Assembly (NCBI GenBank): GCA_013397935.1
Contig: VZRN01005010.1
Location: 2,604,526 to 2,668,525 of the forward strand
Length of the DNA: 64,000 nucleotides
Origin: Dasyornis broadbenti
Lineage: Eukaryota > Chordata > Aves > Passeriformes > Dasyornithidae
Direction: 5' to 3'
Below are positions 40,061 through 52,799 of the stretch, one piece after another. Made by a program: the position numbers and the translations under genes. Each line of letters starts with the position of its first letter. Position 1 is the first letter of the stretch. Under the pieces are notes generated by a model. The model saw nothing but the letters and a program-made list of their open reading frames with translations. It had not been told where the DNA came from and did not search any database.

Positions 40061-40285
40061 TTTGTTTCTTGAACACAGTTAAGATTCTCGTATGTGAAGC
40101 TGGCAATGTTCTGGAAACAGGCACTGCAAGCCCTGCCATTATAACTACTCTACTACCAGTCTCTGAGCTGTTTTAAAGCGAGCTCAGATTTATATACACT
40201 TCAGTCAAGCAAGTTCTCAATGTAGCCTTGGAGACCCTTCACAATGCCCTTTAGATTTCTCTTGGTCACGCTTGCAGTTTTTTGG

Positions 40286-40345
40286 GTTTACTTTCTCTTT
40301 CTTTTTTCTTTTTTCTTTTTTTTTTCCTTTTCTCTTTTTGTGGTT
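40286..40345. repeat. T/C-rich low-complexity tract
   Basis: Alternating TTTTCTTTT-type runs (ctttctcttt, then cttttttctt). Nothing else was identified in it. Confidence 0.85.
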
Positions 40346-40828
40346 TGTGTTTAGTTGTCGTTGGGGTATTTTTCTTAGCAATTATGTGGAAAATTGCTCT
40401 GTTTTGAATGTATTAAAATAATTTTACATCCTCTTCTGCTCTACCAATTCTGAATGTAAGGATGAATTTGCTTCTGAGCTTGAGTTTTGCATTGAACTCC
40501 TTGTGTATACTGATTCACCAGCTGTGTTGCCAGCTGTGTTGCATGTAGCTGTGCTGGTTTCAGATGGAGCTGGTACAGAGCTTCCCTCTCCCTGGAGAGG
40601 AGATAAGCTGGTTGTGTGTGCCAGGTGAGGCTGTACATGTGCAGGTTTGAAGGACTGGGACCTAGTAAGGATTTTAGCATATGTGCAGATTTTTGGTGCT
40701 TGTTAATGATTGCTGTAGTTAAGGCTTCATAGCAGTAGAAATCTGATGTGATCTGAAGGAAGCGTTACTTGCAGACCTTGACCTCTTGCAGAATTTTGCT
40801 GCCTTGATGTATTTATTATCCCTAGAAT

Positions 40829-40960
40829 TGTTAAAGACCAGTCTGATGGGGCTTTGAGCAACCTGATGTAGTTGAAGGTGTCCCTTCCCATGGCAGGGGG
40901 ATTGGAACTAGTTGATCATTAAGGTTCCATCCAATGCAAATCATTCTGTGATTCTGTGAA
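40829..40960 (+). mobile_element. CR1 LINE 3' end fragment
   Basis: About 130 bp of plus-strand CR1 3' terminus. Diagnostic strings are tgatggggctttgagcaacc, ggtgtcccttcccatggcag, ggaactagttgatcattaag, and the terminal microsatellite-like tail attctgtgattctgtga ending near 40960. This is typical 5'-truncated CR1 debris in bird introns. Confidence 0.92.
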
Positions 40961-42237
40961 TTGCTTTTAGTTCTTTCTCATGAGTTAGGCCTGCTAAGTC
41001 TGTGCCAAACATAAAAACCAGCACAGACTTCTGTGATTATTAAAGCCACTTTGTGTTGTGCTGAGGATCAGTATTTCCTTGGTAAAATTAGTTTAATAAG
41101 CAGAAAGTGAAATTTTGGTAGGTCAAATGAGTATAGTTCCTCGGTAGCCACCTCACTGGTATGAGGTAGTCTGAATGCCTCCTTCATCCTTTTAATTCTT
41201 ATCAGCTAGCTGTGGGCTAAATTGTGAAATAATTAATATAAACTAAATCCTTGGCTTTTGTAAGTTTTCTTGGCTTGATTAGCTGCCGATCAGTTATTCC
41301 AGCTGAAGATGGAAAAAGATTGTCTCTTTGAATATCTCTGTGATAGCTGGTGCTTTCAAGGGGTGAAGGAAGCTCTAAGAAGCAAGGACTTCAGGTTTTG
41401 ACATGGTACATGGGTCAGTGCAAAATTTAGGTTTTTTCCCCCTAAGGAACATTTCCCACCCTTACACTGCATACTATGGCTGTGTAATTGCTCTGTCTTC
41501 ATTTCAGATTAGCCATGCAGGGATCTTCCCTGTGGTGGTGGTGGTAATGGCTAACTTTTAAAACAGGTGGTTTTTTCCCTGGAGGCATTGGTGGCTGTTC
41601 TGATTGCTAGGAGGAGGAACTTGACTGCAACTAAGCTAAAGGAGAATGTTAACAGCTGGAATAGCATTTCCTTGTACTTGGGAGTCTTTGGGAAAGCAGA
41701 CAGCCCATCTAGTGGCCAGGGTGAAACTGCAGCAGGTTTCTTTACATTACTGTATTTCATTACACGTGGGTTTGTTCACTAATGAGCAGTGGAAAGAAAT
41801 AGAAATTTAGGTCTGGCAAGTCACTGTTAACCAGACATCCTTTTGCATCTATTAAGGTGCAAAGCATAGTATGAACTTACCTGTTTGGTATAGCAGTTTA
41901 AATGTCTTGCAGGCGAAAATGTCAAGAGAGCTGATTTTTCACTAGATGAACACATTTTGTCAGTCCCTCATTCTTTATCCCTTGTAAAAAGTTGAACAAA
42001 TGAAATCTTGCTAGAAAAATTATTTCAATTGAGTACATCAGGCTGTGATCAGAAGGCATATTTATTGATACATGAGAGTAGCAGCTTTATTTTGTTTCTT
42101 AATTTCATCCATATGTCAAGTAACTATAAAAGGTAATTTTATTCTTTAATTAGAGCTTGATCAGAGGCATTTTAATTGCAGCTGTGCTCATGAAAATGGT
42201 CGTTTGAAATACCTTTAATCTTGCGAAAGAGAGAACT

Positions 42238-42253
42238 GCTTGTGTGTGTGTGT
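42238..42253. repeat. Short (TG)n microsatellite
   Basis: About seven TG units (cttgtgtgtgtgtgtat). Confidence 0.9.
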
Positions 42254-44562
42254 ATTCATAACTGTAAACCTGCTGACTTTGCCAACTAAAATATGACACA
42301 GGTACCTTGACTCTGTAGCGGTGGTGACACAGTGAGAAAGGCAAAACAAGGATTAAAGTGAGTAGGATCTCTGCAAGCTGCAGGAGCTTTATCCAGCTGT
42401 GATGCTCCAGCCCAGTGAAGACTGAAACATTGGTGTACTAAACACTTTTCCATCAGTTCCTTTAGAGCTGAAGCCTACCTTTCATCTTTGCAGTTACTAC
42501 AAACCTTGAAAGAATTTCTGTTCAATTTTGCAATACATTGTTGTCTAAATCACGATTTCCAGAAAATCAAATAGGGTCATCCATTTTACAGCTAACTTGT
42601 GTAGAAATGGGAGAATACTCCCTTGAGTTTATCTGATGAAAGTGAGGGTGCTTTTTGGTAGAGGTTACTCAGCATCAAATAGAGCCCAGCTCTCATTTTG
42701 TATGCGCATTTATCTTCTGCTGTCTCTCTAATTAATGCTACTGTGCTGTACTAGGCAAGAGGTGCAGGTACCTTTTGAAATGCTAATGCTCTGCTGGAGT
42801 ATCCTGGTTCTCTCTCAGCTCTGGAGAAGCTGCAGCAGAGGTCAGCAGCAAAAGGTTTAGTAAAACTTCTGCCTCCCAGTGACTTACCCAATTTCAGCCG
42901 TACAGAGACAACAGACTTCAAACAGCTGTCTGCTGTTAGGTGGCTTTTCTCCATTCCTTCCCATGTGGGCTCACACCCCATAAAAACATTAAGTGATAAA
43001 TTTTGTTTCCGTGTGTAGTCTGAGTGCTTTCAGGTTTCTCAATGCATTGTTTCCCTGCAAAATATTATGTACCTTATCAGTGTAAGGGCTTGAAACTAGA
43101 AGGAATTATATTAATATGTTTAAATACTCAAGCACATCTTCACCAAAAATAAGAATGGTTCAGAAGTTTGCTCAGTGGCTGCTCTACAGGCATTCAGAGC
43201 CCAGGATAGGAAACATGTCCAATAACTTTACAAAATCAACTTTGCCCTTCAGTAGCTGTGTTGTAATCAGATGTTCTGCTTATTTCCGGACTACTTTATG
43301 TCTTCTGTTGTGTAGGTGTTTTTAAAATAAATTTTTATATGACAATTCACTTTTCATGGCTGGTCCTCCTACTAATAGCTAAGTGTAGAGATGTCTCTTT
43401 TCTGGCCACAAGAGAGAAAATCAAAGTATAAAATGATGTGTACATAAAAATCAGAAAAGAAAATGCAGGCCCAAATAGGAGAAGCATAATAAAGACTTTT
43501 TAAAATCTGCAGATTTCCTCTTGTCTGCTTGGAACAAGTTTCTCAGTAAGGGGATAAATCTCTTCTCATTGCACTCATGAGTCATTGTGTAGAAACGGCT
43601 CTAAAGGATTTGTGCTCCAATCTCCTTACTTCAGTTTCTAGCCCTGAAGCAGCAAAGCTTCTTCAAGCTCAACCTGCCCCGCAGAGGTGTTCTTCCCTGG
43701 TTTTGTAAATATGTAAAAAGATCCTAAACTCAGGGCAGGTAGTGAAGATACTTCAGTGAGAGTAAGTAAAGTAACAGAAGAAAGGAAATGCCAGCGAACA
43801 TATTTCGTATGTATCTTCTTACTGTTTGATTGTGCTTAACTTTTAAATGTTTCTAGTCATGTGAAAGTTTACAGAAAGGATACTTAGAGTTTAAATACTT
43901 CTCATTGAAAGTGACTTTTAAAATTGTATAGTTGAGTTTTCAAGCCGCGCAGTACGCATTGTTAGTAACTGTCTGATTAGGCAGAAAAATACAATATGTA
44001 TTCTAGCTCTTCTGGGAAAGAAGAGAAATTGTTTACCTTGTCTTGGAAAAGTCTGTTGTCACCTTGTAGCAGCAAAATCCAGCTTGCGTATCACTCCATG
44101 AAGCCCTGACCTTGCCGTGGCTTCTAGTGCCACCTTATTGAGACTGGTTTCTAAATCTGCTTGTGTAGTTTGTGACTGCTCCAAGTTTACCACATTTTAG
44201 ATGACAACCCTCTGATTCTTCACACGTAATATAAAATGTTAATAAACAATTTACATTTTTTTAATGTAATGGCTGGTTTTCCTTATTTTTTTGAGCAAAT
44301 TCTGCCATCTGTTGCTTTGACATGAAGAAGGAAAACTGTTTTGGGTGTCTTGTCACTCTGTATCTCCTCAGTGAGTCAGATACCCTCACCTATCACAGGC
44401 TACAGTGCTTCTCTTCGCTCTCCTTTCCTCTGGCTTTGGGACCTAGAAGACTGGAGTCTGGCACTTCCAGACAAGTATTTATGCCTTGCTGGCATTCAGA
44501 ATCATGTGCTTGTGGGCGTCTCATGCAGAGGCACTGGAGCTTTTTCTGACACTGAGTTAATG

Positions 44563-44603
44563 TGCTGCCCTGAGTCGTGCTGCCCTGAGTCATGCTGCCC
44601 TGT
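44563..44603. repeat. 15-bp tandem repeat, 2.7 copies
   Basis: Units tgctgccctgagtcg (44563-44577), tgctgccctgagtca (44578-44592) and the partial tgctgccctgt (44593-44603). Confidence 0.92.
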
Positions 44604-47591
44604 ACAAGGACAAAAACTCATGGCTCACCTCCCTTTTTATAAATTCCTTTTGCCCAGGATCCAACAGCAAGGCATGGTGCTGAGCCTGTGCAATGTTGAG
44701 TTGTGCTGAATAACTTCCACTTTAATTTTCTCCAAGATCATATATTGCAGTCAGATATCCTTTATTTTAAGAAATGCTTCAGTCTATGAGTAATAAAAAC
44801 AAAGCCACAGGTACTTAGCAGCAGTCCCTGGGAGTTGCTTGTTCTGTGCCAGCTGGGTTTTTCATGACATGCATATACTTACCTGAACACAGGAGGATGT
44901 TCAGCACTACGGAAAACAAGTGAGCAGTTCTTAAATCTTGGAGCATGACTTTATATTGCACTGTATCGATTGCAACTGGAGAAAAGTTTCAAATACTGAC
45001 TATTAAAAAGAAAAATGCAACAGTTGCAGCTATCATTAACACTCATCTTTGTCACTGAGGGATAAGGTTTTGAGGCAGGGTTTAAGCTTCTTCATATTTG
45101 TAATGATAATGGGAGAAAGTTAGCTCTCCCCTGCAGAAGATCTCCCCCAGTGTGTGCTTTGTGTAGCACTTTGAGCTGAAGGTAATATGTTCTTCAATTT
45201 ATTTTAGATATTTTTTTATTATTTGCAAGGTGACACTGCGTACCAGACAAGCATAAATGAATGCATTATTGCCTTCATATCTTCACACACTTTTATCTTT
45301 TTCTTTAAATCATAGGGTTTGCAAATGAAGTAATACTTATAATCTCTTTAACAATAATCTCTAAAAAGTAAGCAAAAAAGAGGCTTTTTTCCAAGATTGC
45401 CAAATATTCCAAGTACTTTTAACCACAGAACTATCTCACTGTAATATGCAGATTTGCTAACAGTCTGTGCAAAGAATTCAGGTTATCTGTGTATAGCTTG
45501 ATGTATGCATACGCTTGGTTTCTTTGTTAAAGTGGTGTTCACAGTGCTGTTGCTGTACCCACTCCCTTTTTTTCCCCTAAGTCTTATTAAATCACATCTG
45601 GAGTTATTGCAGTCTTCAAAATGCTCTTTGGGAATTGTTTTGTGTAAGCAATTACATAATGAACACTAGGGTTTATTATGGTCTTTGAAGAAGGCATGGG
45701 AAATTGTTGGAGTTTTTTTTTGCTGATGTTGTTTCTCTCCAAATTCTTACAGAACTAGCACACGATCATCAGTGACAAACAATACAAATATTGTATAGTG
45801 ATAAGGGAGGCTTTGGGGATTGAAATAGTAGTTAGGGAACCATGGAGTCAGAAAAAGTAAGCTTACTGACTTCAAGAGAGTCTTGATTGGGAAGCAGAGG
45901 GTAGAGAAGGAAAAGACTGGGGTTTAGCTGTTTTTTTAAAGGCCTCATGATAATAATAAGTTATGGAATCATTTGTGGCATCTGTTCAAGATGGATCAAA
46001 ATAAAATTCTTTTCTATGGTCAGTTTGAATTCATTAATTGTATTAGTATTTTAGAGTTTGGCTTCTGAGCTGCAGGTCTGACCCTTTCTTGTGGTAACCT
46101 TGCAGGTAATACATGAAGGTATTTATAGATTGAATAGACACTAACTCTGAATGTATCTCACTATCTGACATTTCTCCTTTACCCAGGAACTCACCTCTGT
46201 ACAGCTGCTTGGAGCATCTGAATATGCTGCCCTGAGACAATATATAAAAGATATCTGCTTGTGCTGTACATGTCTCTGAGAGTTAAAAAGGCACTTTGAT
46301 CTTCACAGCAGATAACAGTATACTTTTGACAGATTTAAACAGATTTAACACCTTTCTGATGAGAGCAGCCCTCACTTACTCTTCTTGTCAAGACATCAGG
46401 AGGGCAAGCTGAAAGTGTACCTTAACAGTTAGCAAATGTAAAACTGGGAGCATTAATTTTTGCTTGTTGGGGTTTTTTTGTTAAACTGTGATTTTAATAC
46501 TTATCCTGAAGTAGTGCTAGAGAGTTTTATCTTCTGTATTCCCAAGTACTAGATGCATATAAAAGTCAAAGCTGACTTTGCTTCATGTTCAGTCTGCAGC
46601 ACTTTATTATCACTAATTTATTTATTTTTTTTTCCCATGGGGTTGTAGCTTATGTGTGCTTATTAGTCCAGGGTAAAAGGCACCCATTTTGAAATGTATT
46701 TTCAGTAGTGAAGAAAACACATAAGGAAGCCACTCTCTGCCCTCAGATGATCCAGCTGGGACACACACGATTTGTCTGCTTGGGATTGTTTTCTGTGCTG
46801 TAGCTGAAGGAACCAAAGGGTATCCAGATACTGCCTTTAAGTGTTCGTGTCTCTGATGTTAACATTTGTTTAGAAAAGGTTAATTGCACGCAATTATGTG
46901 CTAAGGGAGCTACATCACAAGAAAAGTCAATAATACTAGGAAACTGTAACTTTGAATTAATGATAAAACTGAGCAGTTATGCCCGAGCATTTTATTAAAG
47001 AAGGCAGCATGCGTTTTTTAGTATAAACTGCTAGTGTGATGGGTTTGTGTGGGTTTTTGTGTTTTTTTGGTTTTTTTCAGAACTGTGTGAAAAGGCATAT
47101 TTAACACTTCACACTGAATTCTTAAAGTGAGTGACTAAAGAACCAAGTATTCTGATGTTTTAAATTTAACACACTGTTCATTAGTGTTTAATATTTAAAA
47201 ACAATACTGCTGTGTCTGTTAGATGTATTACTTGAAGGCAAAAGGCACAGTTGTGCTTATTGAGTATAAGAACCTCAGAGCTTAAATAGCTTTTGTTTAT
47301 TTTATAATCTGCCTATAATAAGAATCAATTGCTGCTTTATGGTACTGGTGACCAAAAATTTATTGGGGTATCTTGAAACTGTCAAACTTGCTGGAATCTC
47401 TCTCTTTTTTCTCCCTGCTTTCCTACCCAGCATCGTGGGAGTTCATAAAACTGTTCAGTCAACATTCAGCCTTTATCCAATTTGTATAAATCCTCTAGCT
47501 GGGATCCATCTCAAAACTGCTGAGAAATAGTGGGGTTTTTTTCCTGGTAAACTAGCTAAACCTTTAAAGGTTTCATATTGAAACTATAATG

Positions 47592-47678
47592 ATTTTTTGT
47601 TGGGCTTTTTTTGTTGTTGTTGTTGGTTTTTTTAAGTGGTTTTTTGTTGTTGGTTATTTTTTTTTCCTTTTTTAAAGT
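47592..47678. repeat. T/G-rich tract with (TTG)n
   Basis: It contains ttgttgttgttgttgg flanked by T runs. A related T/G-rich run lies at about 47039-47080. Confidence 0.85.
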
Positions 47679-50600
47679 TACGTAGGTAAAAGATAAGCAG
47701 TCTGGTATGGAAGTGCCTTTGGGTCCTTATCTGAAGGTAATCCTGGCCCTCCTGACTCCATACTCGTTTTAGATGGATACTGTATGATTCTAAAATACCC
47801 TAATGAGGACAAAAAAAAAGGCAACTCCAAACAACAGTAAAAAGCAACAACCCAAATCCAAACAAAATAAACCCCTCAACACCCAGAAAAACTGAAAGAG
47901 ATTGAAAGGAGTAAGAAAAACCCTGGCTGGCCCAAACCACTGAAGATTTTTTGTTGCCCAGTGCCTGGTGTTAATGCTTCTTGACAGCTCTAGAGAAGAC
48001 TTTGTAGACAAGGCTGATCTCACATGAATTTTATACTCTCAGTCCTATTAGGATTAAGGACTTGGCTCATTCCTGATAAATGTCAATATAAAGCAGCAGA
48101 GAATCAAGCCAGCTGAGCTGGTCATGACCTTATATGCATAGTGATAATTAATAGCTAATGAGACTGATAAAACATGGTTCTGAAATGCAGTAGCCTGCAT
48201 CATCTGGACTGTTTAGAAATTAAAATTTTAAATTGCACTTTGAAAAGGAATTAAAGACATATGTTGCCATCATGGGCAAAAAGTTAAACTCCTTCGCTAA
48301 AGGATGTGTGTCAGATATGTCACTGAAATATGTCATCTTCAATACAGTTATGCATTAGAATGAGAATTATTCATGAATTAGAGTTCAGAGGGCAGGAAAA
48401 CATGGGTTAGACTAGTATAACACCTGGTTTTAATCTATGCTTTAAATAAGGGCAGCTGTTTTAACTTTTATGGAGAGGCCTTTCTTGTTACTTTTTTCCT
48501 GACATCATTTCTTCCACTCACACAGAAGTAGGCTTGATATGTGATTCTCCCGAGCCTGTTTTCCTGCACTAGTCTGTACTCAGGAGTAAATACAAAACTA
48601 CATGAAAGCAAACAAGTGAAAACCAATTATTACAAAATATTATTGAGTTACTTTAGTACGGAGGGTTTTTTCCATATCCCTCTCTCTCAGCTATTTCCCC
48701 TATTTCTATATCCTGTGCTAATCTTCACTGAGGTTAGTCAGTCAAGGAGAACTCTTCACACAATGACCCTTGTTCACGTGTGTTAATTGGAGAAGAGTCT
48801 TGACTCAAATCTGCTCACCTGGATCAGGCAATTTGTTCCACAGAACTCACAAAAGGACTGTGTCAAATGCAGCCTTTGAGTCTATACTGAACGTTGCCTT
48901 GCTTTTATTGGTTTGCACAGTCAATGAGATGCAAAGAGAAGCTATCATCCCTCTGAAGATAAAGGAGACATATTTCTCATATCTGTGAGGCAGACAGTGG
49001 AGCTGAGGTTTACTAGTTTTTTTTTTTTTAATTCATCAGGCATGACTTTCTGAACTTTCCTTGTTTCTGAAAGGGAAGGAGAAGAGAAGAAAGAATTCCT
49101 CTCTTCATGATCATTAATGTGAGGCCTAGACATCTTGAAATTTTGAAATTCCCAGCCACTATTTCTTACTCTCTTTAGTAATTTCTGGTTTTGTGGTTGC
49201 TCCAAGTGAATGATGTAGAGAGGGTATTTTGAAAATGGACATAGAACTTCCTGGCAGAGGAGACATGTTCAGGAAGTGCAGCCAGGAGCCCCAGCAGAGC
49301 CCATGGGAGGTGCAACAGAAATGCTTATTTCTTCTGCTTGAGAAAATTCAAGTACAACTTCAGCTAGCTTTTTGATTGGAAATTGTTTTACTGTGGATGA
49401 GAACAAAAGCTGTGAAGGAGCACTTGACTCTTAACAGATACCTTTTTTTGGCTCATTCTGCTCCCACTTAGGTCTCTTGAAGCATTCAGGAGAAATAGTT
49501 GATTATTTAAAAGCACTGCGATCTGTAGCTGCTGTAGAGGGGAAAATAAAAAAACCACACTTTTAGATTTATGTACAGCATTTCAGTAAGATAAACAGCT
49601 TTTTCATCACAGTGGATGTCTGTGTCATACCAAGTTGGCTTTCCATGACAACTGGCTGCTGTTCTTCCTGCTCAGCCTGCTGGAAGACCTCCAGGGCTTG
49701 CGTTCAGGGCCACCACTGAAATGCCTAGAGTGAGTTTACTTTTAATGGCTCTATTTCAATCAGGAAGAAATAATTAGAAAATAACACATTGAAAGAGAAT
49801 ACCTGCAGGTTTTAGGCTTGATGTATTCAGTGAATATTTCATCAGTAAACTCATGGAAAGGTAAAAAGGCAGTGATTTAAAATTTAACTTTTGAAAATGT
49901 GGTAATTTTTGTACATTGAAACGGTCAGTCTTACAATGAAAGAGCAAACCTAATTTTCTGTTTAGTTTTTGCTGGTTTTGAACCATAGTGATGGAGGCAT
50001 ATGAAACAGAGCAACCTACTTGATTCCTGTGTCCTCAGAAAAACCCAGTGCAGAAGGGACTGGCTTTCCTGCCACTGGGAGTGTGGGACCATCACTTCTG
50101 GAGGGATTATTGTTAGAACATATCCTTTTATAACAACCTTAGTAATAGTAGAGAGCAGTGAATTTGAAATGCCATAGTTGCACATGACCTAACTCACAGC
50201 AATTGTACTCACAGCTTCTGCTGAAGCAGCTTTCAGTTTTCAAAGAAAATGGTGGCTACTGACCACACGTCTCTTTTGAAATCTTTGCACGGAAACAGAA
50301 CATGAAATTTTTCTAAGTTTTACCGATATGGGGAATTTCTATACCCTGCGGCATTCTTCTAAAATCATGTGGCAGAAAAATATGTCCCAATGTGCTTTGC
50401 TCAATTTCTTGTAACTCAGTTTGAGCTGGAAACTAATTTGCTGATGAACTCTCAAACCCCTTGTAAAGCATGGTAGCCTTGGTGTTAATCAAAATCACAG
50501 CTTTACTTTCAAAACTCAGTGCAACCTTATCTCTTGAAATAGTGGAAACACTCTCACCTGTTAGCTGCTGCTTAAAACTCAAGAAATTGTGCAAGATGGA

Positions 50601-51398
50601 AAGTTGTGTTTCTGTGTTAAGTTTTTTGGGTGGTGTTGTAGTAATTTTCAAAAGATACTCTTACACAGTTCTTGCAATATCACAGTGGAAGTTTCATTAT
50701 GAATTTGATAAGAATTTATACATTAAGTATTTTTAAGAATTCTGCAATTAAAAAGCTATACATGGCAAGATGAGATAAATATCACAAAATTATTTCCATG
50801 TGCTTTGCAGCAGTATTACTGTGCGAATGACGGTTAGGAGTTGAAATTAAGTTCATGTGAATTAAAAATCGTTAAGCATTTGGCTTCCATATTTTGGGAG
50901 TATTTTTAATAATCAAGGAGAGTAGAAATGAGATGACATCACTAACAACTGAAATACAAATCCTTGAAACATTTATGGCATACCAGCTGTCCAAGAAGCA
51001 TCATCATCTTCTGACAAATGATATCCTCTGAGGCTTGATGTACAGCACTCAGATATGCTATTTCAAACACTTTGCTGACTGAGTGATACGTTTGAAAGAT
51101 ATTTGAGAGCTGTCTTTCTAGGACCAGGCAAATGCAAGTCTTACTGTCTCAGGGAGATATCTAAGCATCTAAGTGATGTCCCTCAGTAAAGGGACAGTAG
51201 ATTTACCAGTTTTACATTTTATCTGTTATCTTATTTTGTATCAACTCACATCAACTCTTGTTTTAAAATGGTTTTGAAGAACTCATATTCCTTTTAGAAG
51301 ATTAATGCTTGTACCCCTTAGTACCTTTGAGAAAATAAATATTTAATATAGTGAGATGGATTAATTTTTAATTTCACTGCTCATTGCTTTCCTTTCAG

Positions 51399-51471
51399 CT
51401 TCTTGCCTGATTACATCAGTGGTGATTTTGATTCCATTCAGCCTGAAGTCAAGGAGTACTACAAGGTCAAG
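51399..51471 (+). CDS. TPK1: TPK1 internal coding exon B (GDFDS metal-binding block)
   Basis: This is the next coding exon of thiamin pyrophosphokinase 1, 73 bp long. Seen directly: the acceptor tract gctttcctttcag ends at 51398 and the donor gtaaat starts at 51472. The first base, C, completes AG from exon A to give AGC (Ser). Then 24 codons follow, reading FLPDYISGDFDSI and then QPEVKEYYKVK, and the exon ends in phase 0. It aligns without gaps to about residues 62-86 of human TPK1. The two Asp residues of GDFDS (human Asp71 and Asp73) are the acidic residues known in this family to bind the Mg-ATP metal, and both are intact. A nearer donor, gtcaag at 51466, would be a weaker match to the consensus and would drop two codons that align to the human protein, so I prefer 51472. 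The exon lies about 30 kb from exon A and about 1.2 kb upstream of a CR1 cluster. Confidence 0.96.
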
Positions 51472-52641
51472 GTAAATTAACTCCCTTTGAGTTTTTGTGT
51501 GATCGAGCATTGTAAGATCCAAGCCATTAGTGCTTCTGTGGTCATTAAGTGATTCTGGCTCCATTGCTTTCTTTGAGGCTTCAGCTGTGAAGCACCTGAG
51601 AAGCTCAGAAGTTGTGCTTTGTGGAGCTGTACTGATACTTAAAGTAAACATGGGAGGTGTGGTACTGCCTGAGTCCTGCACAGGGTGACTTTTCATAGCA
51701 TCAGGTGAGGAAATAGATCATATGTTGCTAGAGATTACAGCAACTAGAAACTAGGATAAAACTTCTTGAAAAATCTGACTTCTTTTGCATAGTGAGATAC
51801 AGACAAATAAAGATTAACTTACCGTGATTCTCACCTGGCTGGCACCCACAGACCTTCTAGAGAGATTTTCTCTGTATGATATTCGTATGATATGACCTTA
51901 CCTTTTTAGAGGAAAGCTGCAGATGGAAAAATCTGTCTATTTCCTCACCCACTGAAACACTGAATTACAGTCAACTACTTCAGCTACACCAGTGGAGTGC
52001 CCTCCTTAATGAGTTATTGGATAAATTCCTGCCTGTGTTAATTTATTTCCAGTGAGCAGCATAAATGTAAACTCACTTTTCTTATGTCTTAGGGCTCAAA
52101 GTTCTGCCTTTACCTGACTATTAGGTATTTAACATTTCACCTGCCTGCCTGTTTAGGCTTTTGTGATGAGCGCAGTTCCTGGCATCTTGGACAGTAGGTT
52201 TCTGCAAATTCAGAGTCAGCCTTGATAGGCCAGCTTACCTGCAGCAGGCTGCACTAGTAAGAGTAGGAAGTGTTTGATCCTTGTGAGGCAGTTGACTTAC
52301 TCTGCTGCTAATTCATGGATGAAAATGATATTTGCCTAAAATCTTCCCTGATGAACTTGGGATCAAATGGTTAGAACAAAAGGTTTCAAACTGTGAGGGG
52401 AGGGCTGGAGGAGTATGTAGAGCTGGGTTTTAGTGTCTCTGGGCACTGTAGCTTTTTATTTCCATATTCTATCCCATGTTTTAGAACTGAGAAGTGTGTG
52501 ATGGCTGTTCATCTCTAGGAAAACCACTCAAGAAAAATTCTCAGGAATCTTTAAATTACAGCTTGGGATGTGAAAATAAAATAAAAAGCTTTGGATTAAT
52601 GCTATTCTCTACACACTAGAAATTAATGATCTGATAGTAAA

Positions 52642-52783
52642 TGTGTTCAAGAAATGTTTGGACAATATTCTTGGGCACATGGTGTGACTCTTGGGGATGA
52701 TGCTGTGCAGGACTGGGAGCTGGACTTGCTGATCTTTGTGAGTCCCTTCCAACTCAGCTTCTTCTGTGATTCTGTGAGTCTGT
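52642..52783 (+). mobile_element. CR1 LINE 3' end fragment (first of two in tandem)
   Basis: This short CR1 tail reads tgtttggacaatattcttgg, then gctggacttgctgatctttg, tgagtcccttccaactcagc and ttctgtgattctgtgagtct. The wording (gactTGCTGATC and CAACTCAGC) differs from the neighbouring copy, which points to a different CR1 subfamily. It ends about 20-40 bp before the next CR1 begins. Confidence 0.85.
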
Positions 52784-52799
52784 AAAAGGGGAAATGGCA

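Larger units (their letters stand above)
21405..51398 (+). other. TPK1: Complete TPK1 intron between exons A and B (29,994 bp)
   Basis: This intron runs from the gtatat donor to the ttcag acceptor and splits a Ser codon after its second base. Its length agrees with the large introns known for TPK1 in vertebrates. It holds the minus-strand CR1 at 23340-25100, a second CR1 piece at 26795-27095, the solo LTR at 34141-34978, the gap with duplicated flanks at 36189-36239, a CR1 tail at 40829-40960, and several simple repeats. The remaining stretches (21.4-23.3, 25.5-26.8, 27.1-34.1, 36.3-40.8 and 41.0-51.4 kb) are AT-rich and show no gene, RNA or repeat family that I can name. Confidence 0.92.
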
